64,000 nt of DNA from Acidobacteriaceae bacterium (GTDB taxonomy: Bacteria > Acidobacteriota > Terriglobia > Terriglobales > Acidobacteriaceae), in the NCBI GenBank assembly GCA_030037635.1, contig JASHQH010000211.1:49326-113325 (forward strand), read 5' to 3'. Every line of letters begins with the position of its first letter. Position 1 is the stretch's first letter. Position numbers and translations under genes: made by a program. The notes under the pieces were generated by a model, which saw only the letters and a program-made list of their open reading frames with translations, made no database searches and was not told where the DNA came from. Of the stretch, positions 9,028 to 17,420 are shown one piece after another.

Positions 9028-10110
9028 TCAGGACCGCCAGCGCAACTCTACAGGCCCGTCCATGGGGTGCTTGGCTGCGGCTCCCGTCGCCGCGGCATCC
9101 AGCCGCGCCTGCTTCAGCGCCAGGTACCACTTGGCCGGCTTGTCCGCGTCGTCAATCAGCATCAGCGTGGGACTGTGCTTCAGCCCTTCGGCCTGCTGAA
9201 TCATCGTCTCCTGGTCCTGCCGCACGAACCGCGCTCCAAAAAACCTGGCGATGGGAGTCACAAGCGGTACGTGGTAAAACACGTTCCACGCTGCTACCAC
9301 GTCGATGCGGCAGGTTGAGCCGGTCACAGGCGTCACCGTGGTCAGGCTCGCAAACCACTTTTCTCCGCAGCGAATCGTCTCGGTGCGCCGATTGGGCAGC
9401 ACAAAATCGATCGTTGTTTCGACCGGCTGCCCATAAACTCCGAGTAATTTGTACGGCGCCGAGTTGCGGCTGGGCGCGTGAGCGCTCATGCGAAATCCCT
9501 CGGGAATCGGTTCGAAGCGCTTGCTCTTCTCGTGGATGCTGGCCCGCGACCGCCACCACCACGCCTGATGCACAAACGGCCCGTGCGCCGGATCCATGAG
9601 GCCGATGATCCCGTGATCCACATTGCAGGGAAGATCGGCCGTAAGATGTGCTGTCCGGTATTTCGGCCCAAACTTGGGCACCTCGGGCACCGGCTTCCGT
9701 TCGGCCGCTTCGCTTCTTCGCCCGCTTCCCGGGCTGGGAACATAGACCCAGGCGTGCCCGTCCCGCTCTTCACAAGCGAAGGCTGTGGCATAGATGCGCG
9801 TCGCGTCCAACCGGTCGTGGCTCGTGAGCGAAGGAATCAGCGCGCACTGACCGCTGCACGGTTCAAACTCCCACCCGTGGTAGCGGCAGGTCACATGTTG
9901 GCCATCGAACCATCCGTAGCTAAGCGGGATGCCGCGATGCGGGCAACTATCGCGCAACGCGAAGAGCCGTCCGTCCCGGCGACGTCCCAGTACCAGGGGG
10001 ATCTCCAGCAGCGTGGCCGTGGCCAGCGTGCCGCGGCGAAGCGCGGCACTGCGCATCGCCGGGTACCAGTCGTCGTACAGCAACGTCGTTCTCGGCCCTT
10101 CGGCTGTCAT
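9028..10110 (-). CDS. Rieske non-haem iron oxygenase
   Basis: Terminal oxygenase using O2 and electrons from a reductase or ferredoxin to hydroxylate or demethylate an organic substrate. The Rieske [2Fe-2S] ligands are Cys56 and His58 (SCPHRG) and Cys75 and His78 (CRYHGW), with the usual 16-residue spacing. The catalytic-domain motif is also intact: bridging Asp173, with iron ligands His176 and His181 in LMDPAHGPFVH, matching the Asp-x2-His-x4-His spacing of naphthalene dioxygenase; an acidic third ligand would lie near the QDQET segment. A GGAG motif precedes the ATG. No ferredoxin or reductase is adjacent. Substrate unknown; single-component alpha subunits like this include vanillate demethylase and pheophorbide oxygenase relatives. 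Confidence 0.92.
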   Translation of the reverse strand: MTAEGPRTTLLYDDWYPAMRSAALRRGTLATATLLEIPLVLGRRRDGRLFALRDSCPHRGIPLSYGWFDGQHVTCRYHGWEFEPCSGQCALIPSLTSHDRLDATRIYATAFACEERDGHAWVYVPSPGSGRRSEAAERKPVPEVPKFGPKYRTAHLTADLPCNVDHGIIGLMDPAHGPFVHQAWWWRSRASIHEKSKRFEPIPEGFRMSAHAPSRNSAPYKLLGVYGQPVETTIDFVLPNRRTETIRCGEKWFASLTTVTPVTGSTCRIDVVAAWNVFYHVPLVTPIARFFGARFVRQDQETMIQQAEGLKHSPTLMLIDDADKPAKWYLALKQARLDAAATGAAAKHPMDGPVELRWRS

Positions 10111-10564
10111 GCTCTTCTCCAGAGTCGGCAGGCGCTCTAGTCCAACTCACCATACCACCCCCGCCGCGCCCGCTGCGACTTTCGCGTAAGGTTGCCCGCC
10201 GGGCGAGGCGCGCGCCGCTTTTTTTGAGCACGAACGCGAGGCACATTATTCCGCACTTATTTTCAGCCTGTGCAGAGCCGTGTTCCCCATCCGTAATTCG
10301 CAAATGAGTTACCTTTTGCAAACAAAATTTCCATTCCCCTCTTGTCAAACGCAACCTTTCCGATAATCTCGGTGTTACAGCGAAGTACAACGGGCCGTGG
10401 CTGGCACCTTCCCCGCGCCGCTCGAACCGGAACAGCCAGGGCCTCAAGCCAAATCGGGCTGCTCGCGCACAGCCGTAGTTGGACTTGGTCGGCACCGGGG
10501 TGAATTGCATCTAACGAAATCAAGGGAGGATGCAATCCTGGGAGCCGCGCGTTAGGAGGTGTCT
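10111..10564. other. Divergent intergenic region, no gene recognised
   Basis: 454 bp between the Rieske oxygenase and the next plus-strand gene. It contains a GC-rich potential hairpin followed by seven Ts near 10200-10235, and a less GC-rich stretch at 10250-10380. No reading frame here looks coding. It presumably holds the divergent promoters of both flanking genes, but I could not assign them. Confidence 0.4.
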
Positions 10565-11107
10565 ATGCAAGCACAGGCTCATCCGCTCGAACCCTTCTTC
10601 CAGCAGGCGGTACGGAATAGCTACGAGGGCAAGCTTGGATTGCACGACCCTGACGTCACCAGCTACGTGGCGCATCTGCTTTGCGAGTTCTGCAATGCCG
10701 ACAAGCTTTTCTCCATGCGCGACCAAACAGGGCGGCCCATCGAGGAACTCGAGGAAATGGTGCGCGCGGCCGACCCGGTGAACGGCTCGGCTGCCTCATT
10801 CGATCAGGAGCGCGCACTGCGCAAGCACATCGGTGATTATTCGCTCTTTGTGGCCGGAATGTATCCCGAAATCACCGGTTCGAACCGCCGCACCCGCAAG
10901 CACTATCCCAGCCTTGAGGAGCTCATTCACGCCGGCAAGGAGAGCTACTTTATCGTCAGCCAGTTCAACTTGTTCGAGTACGAGCAAGAGGCGCCGCTCT
11001 TCGCGCGGCTCTCTGACCGTTTTGAGCGCTGGCTGCTGGGACTGACGCTGGTGCGCGATGAACTCGGGCCCCACAAGCCACCTGAGCTTCCGCTGCGCGT
11101 GAATTAG
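10565..11107 (+). CDS. Conserved hypothetical cytoplasmic protein
   Basis: Family not recognised. The 180-residue protein has no signal peptide or membrane segment and reads as a compact alpha-helical protein: an N-terminal block around VRNSYEGKLGLHDPDVTSYV, a cysteine in LLCEFCNADKLF, a central block IGDYSLFVAGMYPE, and a C-terminal helix around RFERWLLGLTLVRDEL. The ATG at 10565 has an almost ideal AGGAGG motif seven bases upstream, so a GTG two codons earlier is not needed. The strong ribosome-binding site suggests good expression. It stands alone, 177 bp before the dienelactone hydrolase gene. Confidence 0.8.
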   Translation: MQAQAHPLEPFFQQAVRNSYEGKLGLHDPDVTSYVAHLLCEFCNADKLFSMRDQTGRPIEELEEMVRAADPVNGSAASFDQERALRKHIGDYSLFVAGMYPEITGSNRRTRKHYPSLEELIHAGKESYFIVSQFNLFEYEQEAPLFARLSDRFERWLLGLTLVRDELGPHKPPELPLRVN

Positions 11108-11284
11108 ATCCCTCGGCGCCCACGCCGCGGTTGCCGCATCCTTTCGCGTCTTGCGCGAAAGGGCGGGACCGCAATTCCTTTCTCAATCGCTGCAGAAGAG
11201 CCGCTCTTCTGTTCCGTTCCAAGCTTCCTGCTGCCTTGATCGACTCGACCCTTGCATGGATACTGGGAGAGGCGAGGTCATGGT

Positions 11285-11956
11285 ATGAGCGAATATGCAA
11301 CGTTGCGCGCCTCCGACGGTCACAGTTTTTCAGCCTACGTGGCTCGGCCGTCGGGCGAACCCTTTGCCGGGCTGGTTGTCATTCAGGAAATCTTCGGCGT
11401 CAATGCGCACATCCGTTCAGTGGCCGACGGCTACGCCCGCGACGGATTTTTCGCCGTCGCGCCCGCGCTCTTTGATCGCATACAGCCCAGCATTGAGTTG
11501 GACTACCAGGGCGAAGACATGCAAAAGGCAATGAGCCTCATTCCCAGGCTCAACATGGAAAAAGCGCTCGCCGATGTGGCCGCTTGCATTGATTTTGCCG
11601 CGTCCTCTACTGGAAAGAAGGTGGGCGTGGTCGGATTCTGCTGGGGAGGATCGCTGGCCTGGCTGGCCGCCACGCGCCTGCATCCCGCCGTGGCCGTCGG
11701 CTATTACGGCGGACAAATCGGCAACTATGCCACGGAGACGCTCTCCGCACCTGCCATGCTCCACTTCGGCCGTCAGGATACGCACATCCCTCCCGAGGTT
11801 GTCGAAAAGGTGCGTGCCGCGCATCCCGAAGTCGAGATCTACTGGTACGACGCCGGCCACGGATTCAACTGCGATGCTCGCGCCAGCCACGACGCGGCCG
11901 CAGCCAGGGAGGCCCGCCAGCGCACCCTCGCGTTCCTGAAAAAGCATCTGGCTTGA
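11285..11956 (+). CDS. Dienelactone hydrolase family protein
   Basis: Alpha/beta hydrolase of the dienelactone hydrolase family, cleaving a lactone or ester. The catalytic triad is visible: Cys119 in VGFCWGG, Asp165 in GRQDTHIPPE and His192 in DAGHGFNCD; Glu35 in IQEIFGVN corresponds to the residue that activates the cysteine in the family. ATG at 11285 is preferred over one 33 bp upstream because a GAGAGGCGAGG motif lies before it and because MSEYATLRASDGHSF is the normal beginning of the family. Length 223 is typical. No signal peptide, so cytoplasmic. The natural substrate is not indicated by the neighbours. Confidence 0.92.
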   Translation: MSEYATLRASDGHSFSAYVARPSGEPFAGLVVIQEIFGVNAHIRSVADGYARDGFFAVAPALFDRIQPSIELDYQGEDMQKAMSLIPRLNMEKALADVAACIDFAASSTGKKVGVVGFCWGGSLAWLAATRLHPAVAVGYYGGQIGNYATETLSAPAMLHFGRQDTHIPPEVVEKVRAAHPEVEIYWYDAGHGFNCDARASHDAAAAREARQRTLAFLKKHLA

Positions 11957-12040
11957 GGGAGCCGCAACACAGGTCACGGCGGTTTCCGATCGTCCCCAAT
12001 CCGGAACCGCCGCAACTGTCTTGGAGCTGCGAACTGCGAA

Positions 12041-12406
12041 CTATTCGCTCCACACCGCCAGCAGGTTTCCCACGCCGTCGGCAAAATGAAAGCGCCGTCC
12101 ACCGGGAAACTCGAACGTCGGCACAACGATGGTGCCGCCGCCCCCGACAATCGCTGCTTCGGTGGCCTTCAAATTCGCCGAGTACAACACCACCAGCGGT
12201 GCGGCCTCGCCGGCTTTTTCGTCTGGACGGCAGGTGCGAAAGCCTCCGTTAACGCCCGCACTGGCAGCGTCGAAGCTGGAGTAATCGGGCCCGTAGTCCG
12301 TAAATCTCCAGCCAAACACGCTCGCATAGAACTTCTTGGCGCGCGCCACGTCGGTGGCGGCGAATTCAATGTAGTCGATCTTGTGATGATTTCCTGCTGA
12401 ACTCAT
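12041..12406 (-). CDS. VOC superfamily (glyoxalase/bleomycin resistance-like) protein
   Basis: A single vicinal-oxygen-chelate module pair of 121 residues. The N-terminal half carries KIDYIEFAATDVARAKKFYA and VFGWRFTDYGPDY; the C-terminal half carries the FEFPGGRRFHFADGVGNLLAVWSE ending that typifies this subgroup. The FHFADGVGN segment replaces the classical metal-binding H/E pattern seen in true glyoxalases, so a catalytic role is uncertain; members often bind small ligands. A textbook AGGAGG motif lies upstream of the ATG. Cytoplasmic, apparently monocistronic. Confidence 0.88.
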   Translation of the reverse strand: MSSAGNHHKIDYIEFAATDVARAKKFYASVFGWRFTDYGPDYSSFDAASAGVNGGFRTCRPDEKAGEAAPLVVLYSANLKATEAAIVGGGGTIVVPTFEFPGGRRFHFADGVGNLLAVWSE

Positions 12407-12686
12407 GGCTTATCTCCTCCTGGTTTGACTGGCGTGGAGTGGAGGGAACGGTGGCAGGAATCGAAGGCGCGAGCACACCCTTCCCACATGCTCTGATACG
12501 CCTCCATCCGCAATCCCTCAAGAGCCGAAGAGTGCAGGTAGAGCCCGCTTGCCTTGCTGCGCGGACTGCCGAGGTACGCTCCCACCCTAACAGACCAGCC
12601 CGCACCCTGCGCAACAGGTTTCCTTCGCTTTAGCCTGCCGCCTTAGCCCCGCAGTCTCTGCTTCTTTGGTCCCTGTTTTCTGTTCC

Positions 12687-13973
12687 CTAATTCCCAACCC
12701 CTGCCTTTCCCCAATCCACCGGCTCCACGCGCCGCACCAGCAACCCCCATGACAATCCGCCGATCAACGCCACTACCCCTGCCACGGCAAACGCCGGGCG
12801 CATGCTTCCGCACTTCTGCAGAATCCAACCCGTCAGCACCGATCCGGCAATCCCCGAGAAATTCGCCACGCCATTCTGCAGGCTCGACCAACGCCCCGCC
12901 ATCACGGGCCCGGCCAGCGTTTGCGTCACCGCCCAGTGGTTCGATGCATACGCTCCCTGCCCCATGCACGCAACTATCAATATAGATAGCGCCAAATCCG
13001 GATGCCCCCGCACTATCGAGAAGACGATCAGCGTCGAGGCCAGCACCAGTCCTCCCGATGCCAGCGTTCTGCGCACGAAGGTCGGCGAGGCCCCGCGCGC
13101 AATGAGCCAATCCGACGCAAACCCGCACACCAGTGTCGAGCACGCAATCACGAAAAACACCGCCGACACCAGCCGCGACATGGCGCCGGTGGAAAGGTGC
13201 ACCTCCAACTCCAGGTACGCCGGCAGCCAGCTCAGCAGGAAATAGTAGAAGTAGTTGCCGCAGAAATGGCCTATAAACGACCCCCAGGCACAGGGCATGC
13301 GCAGCATCCTGGCAACCGACGGCTCGGCTCCGTCCCGCTTCAAAATGGCCGCGGCTTCCGGCGTACGCGCAACCGCAGCCTCTTCGCCGCGCGGCATGGC
13401 CCAGTACCAAAGCGGCAGCCATGCCAGCGCGCCCAGCCCGAAGAATCCAAACATCGTTCTCCATCCGAAGTGCACCAGCACCGCGCCGCCCACAAACGCG
13501 CCTGCGGCCGGACCCAGCTTCGTGCCCGCGTCGATGAGCGCATTGGCGCGCCCGCGATGCTCCTGCGGCATGGCGGCAAACACACGCGAATAGCAGGGAT
13601 ACGCAACTGACTCGCCCAGCCCCAGCAGCAGGCGCAGCGCAAACAGCGCCGCAAAGCTCGCCGTCAGCCCCGTCGACGCCGTTGCCAGCGACCAAAGCAG
13701 ATAGCCGCCGAACAACACCCATCCCGCGTGAAAGCGGTCAGCGAGCAAGCCGGCAAGGCCCACCACTTGCACCAGCGCGTAGGTCCAGAAGAACGCTCCC
13801 AGCAGCTCTCCGGCGCGAAACGGCGAAAGCGCAAACTGCTTCTCCAGAATCGGCACTGCCAGGGAGAGATTGCTCCGGTCGGCATAGTTGACGAACACCG
13901 AGGCGACGAGGAGAAGAACGACGATCCACTCCCGGCGCGACATCCCGGCGCGATTCGCCACGGCTTCAGCCAT
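12687..13973 (-). CDS. MFS transporter, ACS-like family
   Basis: Twelve-helix major facilitator of 428 residues. The start after a MAEAVANRAGMSRREW head leads into VVLLLVASVFVNYADRSNLSLAVPIL, the characteristic NYxDR motif in helix 1 of the anion:cation symporter (hexuronate/glucarate-type) group. The loop 2-3 motif LLADRFHAGWVLFGG and the helix-5 region LGLGESVAYPCYSRV support this. Upstream in-frame codons exist to 14216, but they are not membrane-like and would run into the divergent SDR gene's control region. The substrate is probably a small organic acid or sugar acid. The end of the gene runs into a purine-rich repeat-like tract. Confidence 0.9.
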   Translation of the reverse strand: MAEAVANRAGMSRREWIVVLLLVASVFVNYADRSNLSLAVPILEKQFALSPFRAGELLGAFFWTYALVQVVGLAGLLADRFHAGWVLFGGYLLWSLATASTGLTASFAALFALRLLLGLGESVAYPCYSRVFAAMPQEHRGRANALIDAGTKLGPAAGAFVGGAVLVHFGWRTMFGFFGLGALAWLPLWYWAMPRGEEAAVARTPEAAAILKRDGAEPSVARMLRMPCAWGSFIGHFCGNYFYYFLLSWLPAYLELEVHLSTGAMSRLVSAVFFVIACSTLVCGFASDWLIARGASPTFVRRTLASGGLVLASTLIVFSIVRGHPDLALSILIVACMGQGAYASNHWAVTQTLAGPVMAGRWSSLQNGVANFSGIAGSVLTGWILQKCGSMRPAFAVAGVVALIGGLSWGLLVRRVEPVDWGKAGVGN

Positions 13974-14118
13974 CGTCTCATCGTACTCTAGAAAATTCTC
14001 GCGGCAGCGCCGCTGCCATCCAAAAGTGGACTCATGCTGGCTCCGTATTGGCGCATGTGCGCTCGGCCAGCGCCGCCGTGGGATACTCGTCTTTTGAGGC
14101 TTGCGGAGGGTCTTCGCT

Positions 14119-14838
14119 ATGAGCACAGATTTTTCAGGAAAAGTGGTTTTGGTTGCCGGCGGCACTGGCGGGCTGGGACAAGCCGTCGCTCTCGCCTTCC
14201 TCAAGCAGGGCGCCAACGTGACAGTCAGTTGGATTGTCGAGAGCGAATTTCAGGCCCTGACGAAATCTGCTGCCAATTATGCGAGCCGGCTGACCGGATT
14301 TCATGCCGACGTGACTGACCCGCAGGAGGCGCAGGCTTTCGTGCAGCAGATTCTGTCTCGCTCGAGCCGGATAGACGTGTTGGTGAACGCGGTCGGCGGC
14401 TACGCAGGCGGCATTCCACTTTGGGATTTGCAGCCCGAGGTGTTCGAGCACATGCTGGATCTGAATCTGCGCGCGGCCTACGCGCTGGCTCGCGCCGTTG
14501 TTCCGCACATGATCGCGCGCAAATCCGGCGCCATCGTCAACGTTGCAGCCAAGGCTGCCTGGGATCACGCCGCCGGCGCATCGGCCTACGCCGCCTCAAA
14601 GGCCGCCGCCGTGGCCCTCATCGACTCGCTCGCCGCCGACTTGCTGGGCAGCGGCGTCCGCGCCAATACCATCCTGCCCAGCATCATCGACACCGAAGCC
14701 AATCGCAAAGCCATGCCCAAAGCCGACTTTGCGAAATGGCCCAAGCCCGAGGACATCGCCAAGGTCATCCTTTTTCTTGCGAGCGACGAGGCGCGTGTCA
14801 TCCACGGTGCGTCCGTGCCGGTCTTCGGCAATGGCTGA
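14119..14838 (+). CDS. Short-chain dehydrogenase/reductase (SDR) family protein
   Basis: NAD(P)-binding Rossmann protein of 239 residues. The cofactor loop is AGGTGGLG (13-20), with NAVGG at 90-94, and the YxxxK pair is Tyr157 and Lys161 in SAYAASK. The usual catalytic serine, about 13 residues before the tyrosine, is replaced by alanine (NVAAKAAW), a feature also found in the subgroup with NVGARAAL. The C-terminal PSIIDTEANRKAMPKADF resembles the same subgroup. ATG at 14119 has a GGAGG motif upstream; an in-frame ATG-like codon six residues earlier is less well placed. It is divergent from the MFS gene, so the two may share control. Confidence 0.9.
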   Translation: MSTDFSGKVVLVAGGTGGLGQAVALAFLKQGANVTVSWIVESEFQALTKSAANYASRLTGFHADVTDPQEAQAFVQQILSRSSRIDVLVNAVGGYAGGIPLWDLQPEVFEHMLDLNLRAAYALARAVVPHMIARKSGAIVNVAAKAAWDHAAGASAYAASKAAAVALIDSLAADLLGSGVRANTILPSIIDTEANRKAMPKADFAKWPKPEDIAKVILFLASDEARVIHGASVPVFGNG

Positions 14839-15133
14839 TTGAGACGAGAGCTAGCTTTCGATCGCAGAACGCCACGGTTTTCATGGGGCCAAAGAGTTCA
14901 GAATGCTTTTTGAGGAGCCCAACCAATTGGCGATAGACGGCGTCTAAACCCCATTAGAGAGCTGCGCTTCGCGGCGCCAAGCCGTGTGCGCGGTTCGCAC
15001 TTCGACGAACTACCGCCTTCAGAGATAAATACTTACGGCGTGAGCGCCACTGGGAAATAATCTGCACGTCCTGGAACACTGTCTAAACGGTTCATTGTGA
15101 TAAGCCTTGGAGCCATCAATCGAGGGTGAGGAT

Positions 15134-15847
15134 GTGTTCGCGTCTGAGATTTTTGAGGAAGCGAGGCGCCAGGTGAGGTCCAGCAACGGTATCGCCGTTG
15201 TCATTGCGGACAACGAGCCCATCTCCATTTCCGGCATTCGCAGTGCGGTTGAGGATGAGGATGATATTCAGATTCTGGCGGAATGCCAGAATTCAGAGCA
15301 CCTTCTTCATGCGGTGCGAAGCCATTGTCCTGATGTGGTGCTGGCGAGCGAAGAAATACTGCGCGATGAAGATCGAGAGCTGGGTGCTCTCGATAGGCTT
15401 GTTTCCGAAGTTGATGAGGCTCGAGTCATTGTTGTGACCAACGAAAAAGATCCCAAATTCCTCGAAAGTGCGTTACGCCACGGAGCCAAGGGAGTGCTCC
15501 AGCGCGAATGGCCTGTCGTCCAGATCCCTATGGCGATCAGAGAAGTGACAAGCGGCGGGGTGTGGCTGGAGAATGGCGCCACTGCGCCAGTGCACGAGCA
15601 GGCTCCTGCGCCGCGCAAGGCGCCGAACGCCGATGCGTTGCGCATCGGCTCCCTTACACCTCGCGAACGCGAAGTGATCGGGCTGGTTTGCGAAGGGCTG
15701 AAAAACAAGGAGATTATGCACCGGCTGCGCATCAGTCTGGCAACCGTCGCCCACCACCTTACGTCCATTTATCGGAAGCTTGAAGTGAGCGATCGCACTT
15801 CGCTCGTAATCTACGCAGCAAAAAAGCACTTGGTGACATTCTCATAA
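15134..15847 (+). CDS. LuxR-type regulator with a degenerate receiver domain
   Basis: N-terminal receiver-like domain (about 18-135) joined by a linker to a C-terminal LuxR/NarL helix-turn-helix: LTPREREVIGLVCEGLKNKEI, then a recognition helix in SLATVAHHLTSIYRKL. The receiver has lost key residues: the phosphoacceptor position in PDVVLASEE is serine instead of aspartate, and the lysine expected after the threonine loop is changed (GVLQRE). It is therefore unlikely to be switched by phosphorylation. GTG at 15134 is preferred over TTG at 15107 because a GAGGGTGAGG motif precedes it. About 295 bp upstream contain no gene. It may control the GH39 gene behind it, but this is only proximity. Confidence 0.88.
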   Translation: MFASEIFEEARRQVRSSNGIAVVIADNEPISISGIRSAVEDEDDIQILAECQNSEHLLHAVRSHCPDVVLASEEILRDEDRELGALDRLVSEVDEARVIVVTNEKDPKFLESALRHGAKGVLQREWPVVQIPMAIREVTSGGVWLENGATAPVHEQAPAPRKAPNADALRIGSLTPREREVIGLVCEGLKNKEIMHRLRISLATVAHHLTSIYRKLEVSDRTSLVIYAAKKHLVTFS

Positions 15848-15902
15848 TGCGTTGACGATCAGTCCCGGGGCAGATGCGGGTTTACTCTTTTTGAGAGAGT
15901 TT

Positions 15903-17420
15903 ATGTTGCCCATTCGCGCTGCTTTTCTTTCGGGAATTCTTGCCACAGCGGCTGTGCCGCTATCCGCACCTCAGGCTCCTGCCCCTGCCACGGAAGTGCA
16001 GCTCGTGTCGATCGATGCACAGGGACCGCAGACACCATTTCCACATTTTTGGGAGCAGATGTTCGGCTCCGGCCGGGCCATCCTCTCGTTGCGCGAGAGC
16101 TATCGCGATGATATTCGCGCCGTCAAGCGCGTAGCGGATTTCAAATACGTCCGTTTTCACGCCATTCTTCACGATGAAGTCGGCGTCTACAACCAGGACG
16201 AGCACGGCAATCCCGTTTATAACTTCTCCTACGTCGACCAGATTTACGACGGGCTGCTTCAAAACGGCGTGCGTCCGTTCGTGGAGATCAGCTTCATGCC
16301 GCGCAAGCTGGCCTTCAATCCCGACGCGCTGCACCCGTTCTGGTACAAACCGAATGTCTCTCCGCCCAGGAGCATGGACCGCTGGGACGACCTTATTCGG
16401 CATTTCGCCCAACATCTCGTCGATCGCTATGGCATCGACGAGGTATCGCAATGGTACTTCGAGGTGTGGAACGAGCCTAATATCGATTTCTGGAATGGCA
16501 TCCCGCGCCAGAAATCGTACTTCGACCTTTATGCGCACACGGCGCGTGCTTTGAAAAGCGTAAGCACGCGGCTGCGCGTGGGAGGGCCGGCCACGGCCGC
16601 CGCAGCCTGGGTGAGCGATTTTCTGAAATTCACAACAACCAACAAAGTCCCGGTCGACTTCGTTTCCACTCATGCCTACGCCGACGATACGGTTGAGAAT
16701 CTCTTCGGAACGGATGAAAGCATACCCATGGACGAGCGCGTCTGCCGCGCCACGGCCAAGGTGCGCGGCGAAATCAAATCCTCGGCCACACCCGATCTCC
16801 CTCTCTTCATCACCGAATGGAACGTTCAGGGAATGATGGGCGCCCGCGACACCATCTTTGCGGGACCGGCCCTCGCCAATACTGTGCGTCAGTGTGATGG
16901 GCTGGTGAACATGATGTCGTGGTGGACGTTTTCCGATGTTTTCGAAGAGAACGGACCGATTCCGAAGCCCTTCATCGGAATGTTTGGCCTGAGGGCCAAA
17001 GGTGGAATCAACAAGCCAAGCTACTATGCGTACCAATTGCTTCACGAGCTCGGCAATGAGCGGCTGGCCAACAAGTCTGACGACGTGATCGCAACCGAAA
17101 ACGCCGCCGGTGAAGTTGAAGTTGCCGCTTGGAACCTCGTCGATCCTGGGCAGCACGGAGCAGACAAGACCCTGGACTTTAGGTTTTTGCACACTGCGCT
17201 TAACGCGCGCGTGACCATTCAGCGCCTCGACGATGATCATGGAAATGTTTTGAAGGTGTACCGCGCGATAGGTTCACCCACTGACCCTACTGCTGTGCAG
17301 GTGGAGCAAATGAACCGCGCGACCGCCTTGCCTGTGCCTCAAGAAGAACGGCTGACCGGCGGAAAGCTGGCCATCAAGCTGACTCCCGACTCTCTGGTGC
17401 TGATCAAAGTGCAGCCTTAA
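15903..17420 (+). CDS. Secreted GH39-like glycoside hydrolase
   Basis: TIM-barrel glycosidase of the GH39 type (beta-xylosidase and related retaining enzymes of clan GH-A). The acid/base glutamate is Glu191 in EVWNEPNIDFW and the nucleophile Glu305 in LFITEWN, 114 residues apart, as expected. HAYADDT and MSWWTFSDVFEE complete the active-site region; a C-terminal beta-sandwich follows from about 400. The start at 15903 opens a Sec signal (MLPIRAAFLSGILATAA). An upstream in-frame codon at 15852 would bury that signal. The last 17 bp overlap the convergent glucan synthase gene. The substrate may be a xylan- or glucan-derived oligosaccharide; this is not resolved. Confidence 0.9.
   Translation: MLPIRAAFLSGILATAAVPLSAPQAPAPATEVQLVSIDAQGPQTPFPHFWEQMFGSGRAILSLRESYRDDIRAVKRVADFKYVRFHAILHDEVGVYNQDEHGNPVYNFSYVDQIYDGLLQNGVRPFVEISFMPRKLAFNPDALHPFWYKPNVSPPRSMDRWDDLIRHFAQHLVDRYGIDEVSQWYFEVWNEPNIDFWNGIPRQKSYFDLYAHTARALKSVSTRLRVGGPATAAAAWVSDFLKFTTTNKVPVDFVSTHAYADDTVENLFGTDESIPMDERVCRATAKVRGEIKSSATPDLPLFITEWNVQGMMGARDTIFAGPALANTVRQCDGLVNMMSWWTFSDVFEENGPIPKPFIGMFGLRAKGGINKPSYYAYQLLHELGNERLANKSDDVIATENAAGEVEVAAWNLVDPGQHGADKTLDFRFLHTALNARVTIQRLDDDHGNVLKVYRAIGSPTDPTAVQVEQMNRATALPVPQEERLTGGKLAIKLTPDSLVLIKVQP

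Noticed and set aside
10190..10240. Hairpin plus T-run resembling an intrinsic terminator on the plus strand
   Set aside because: The nearest plus-strand gene ends 1.3 kb upstream and beyond an opposite-strand gene, so there is no transcript for it to end.
12403..12585. Short minus-strand frame of 60 codons overlapping the VOC start by ATGA
   Set aside because: GTG start with a poor ribosome-binding site, no recognisable product, and the strong AGGAGG of the VOC gene lies inside it, so it is probably leader sequence.
13973..14216. N-terminal extension of the MFS gene to an upstream start
   Set aside because: The added 81 residues are not membrane-like and overlap the start region of the divergent SDR gene; the NYADR helix starts normally from 13973.
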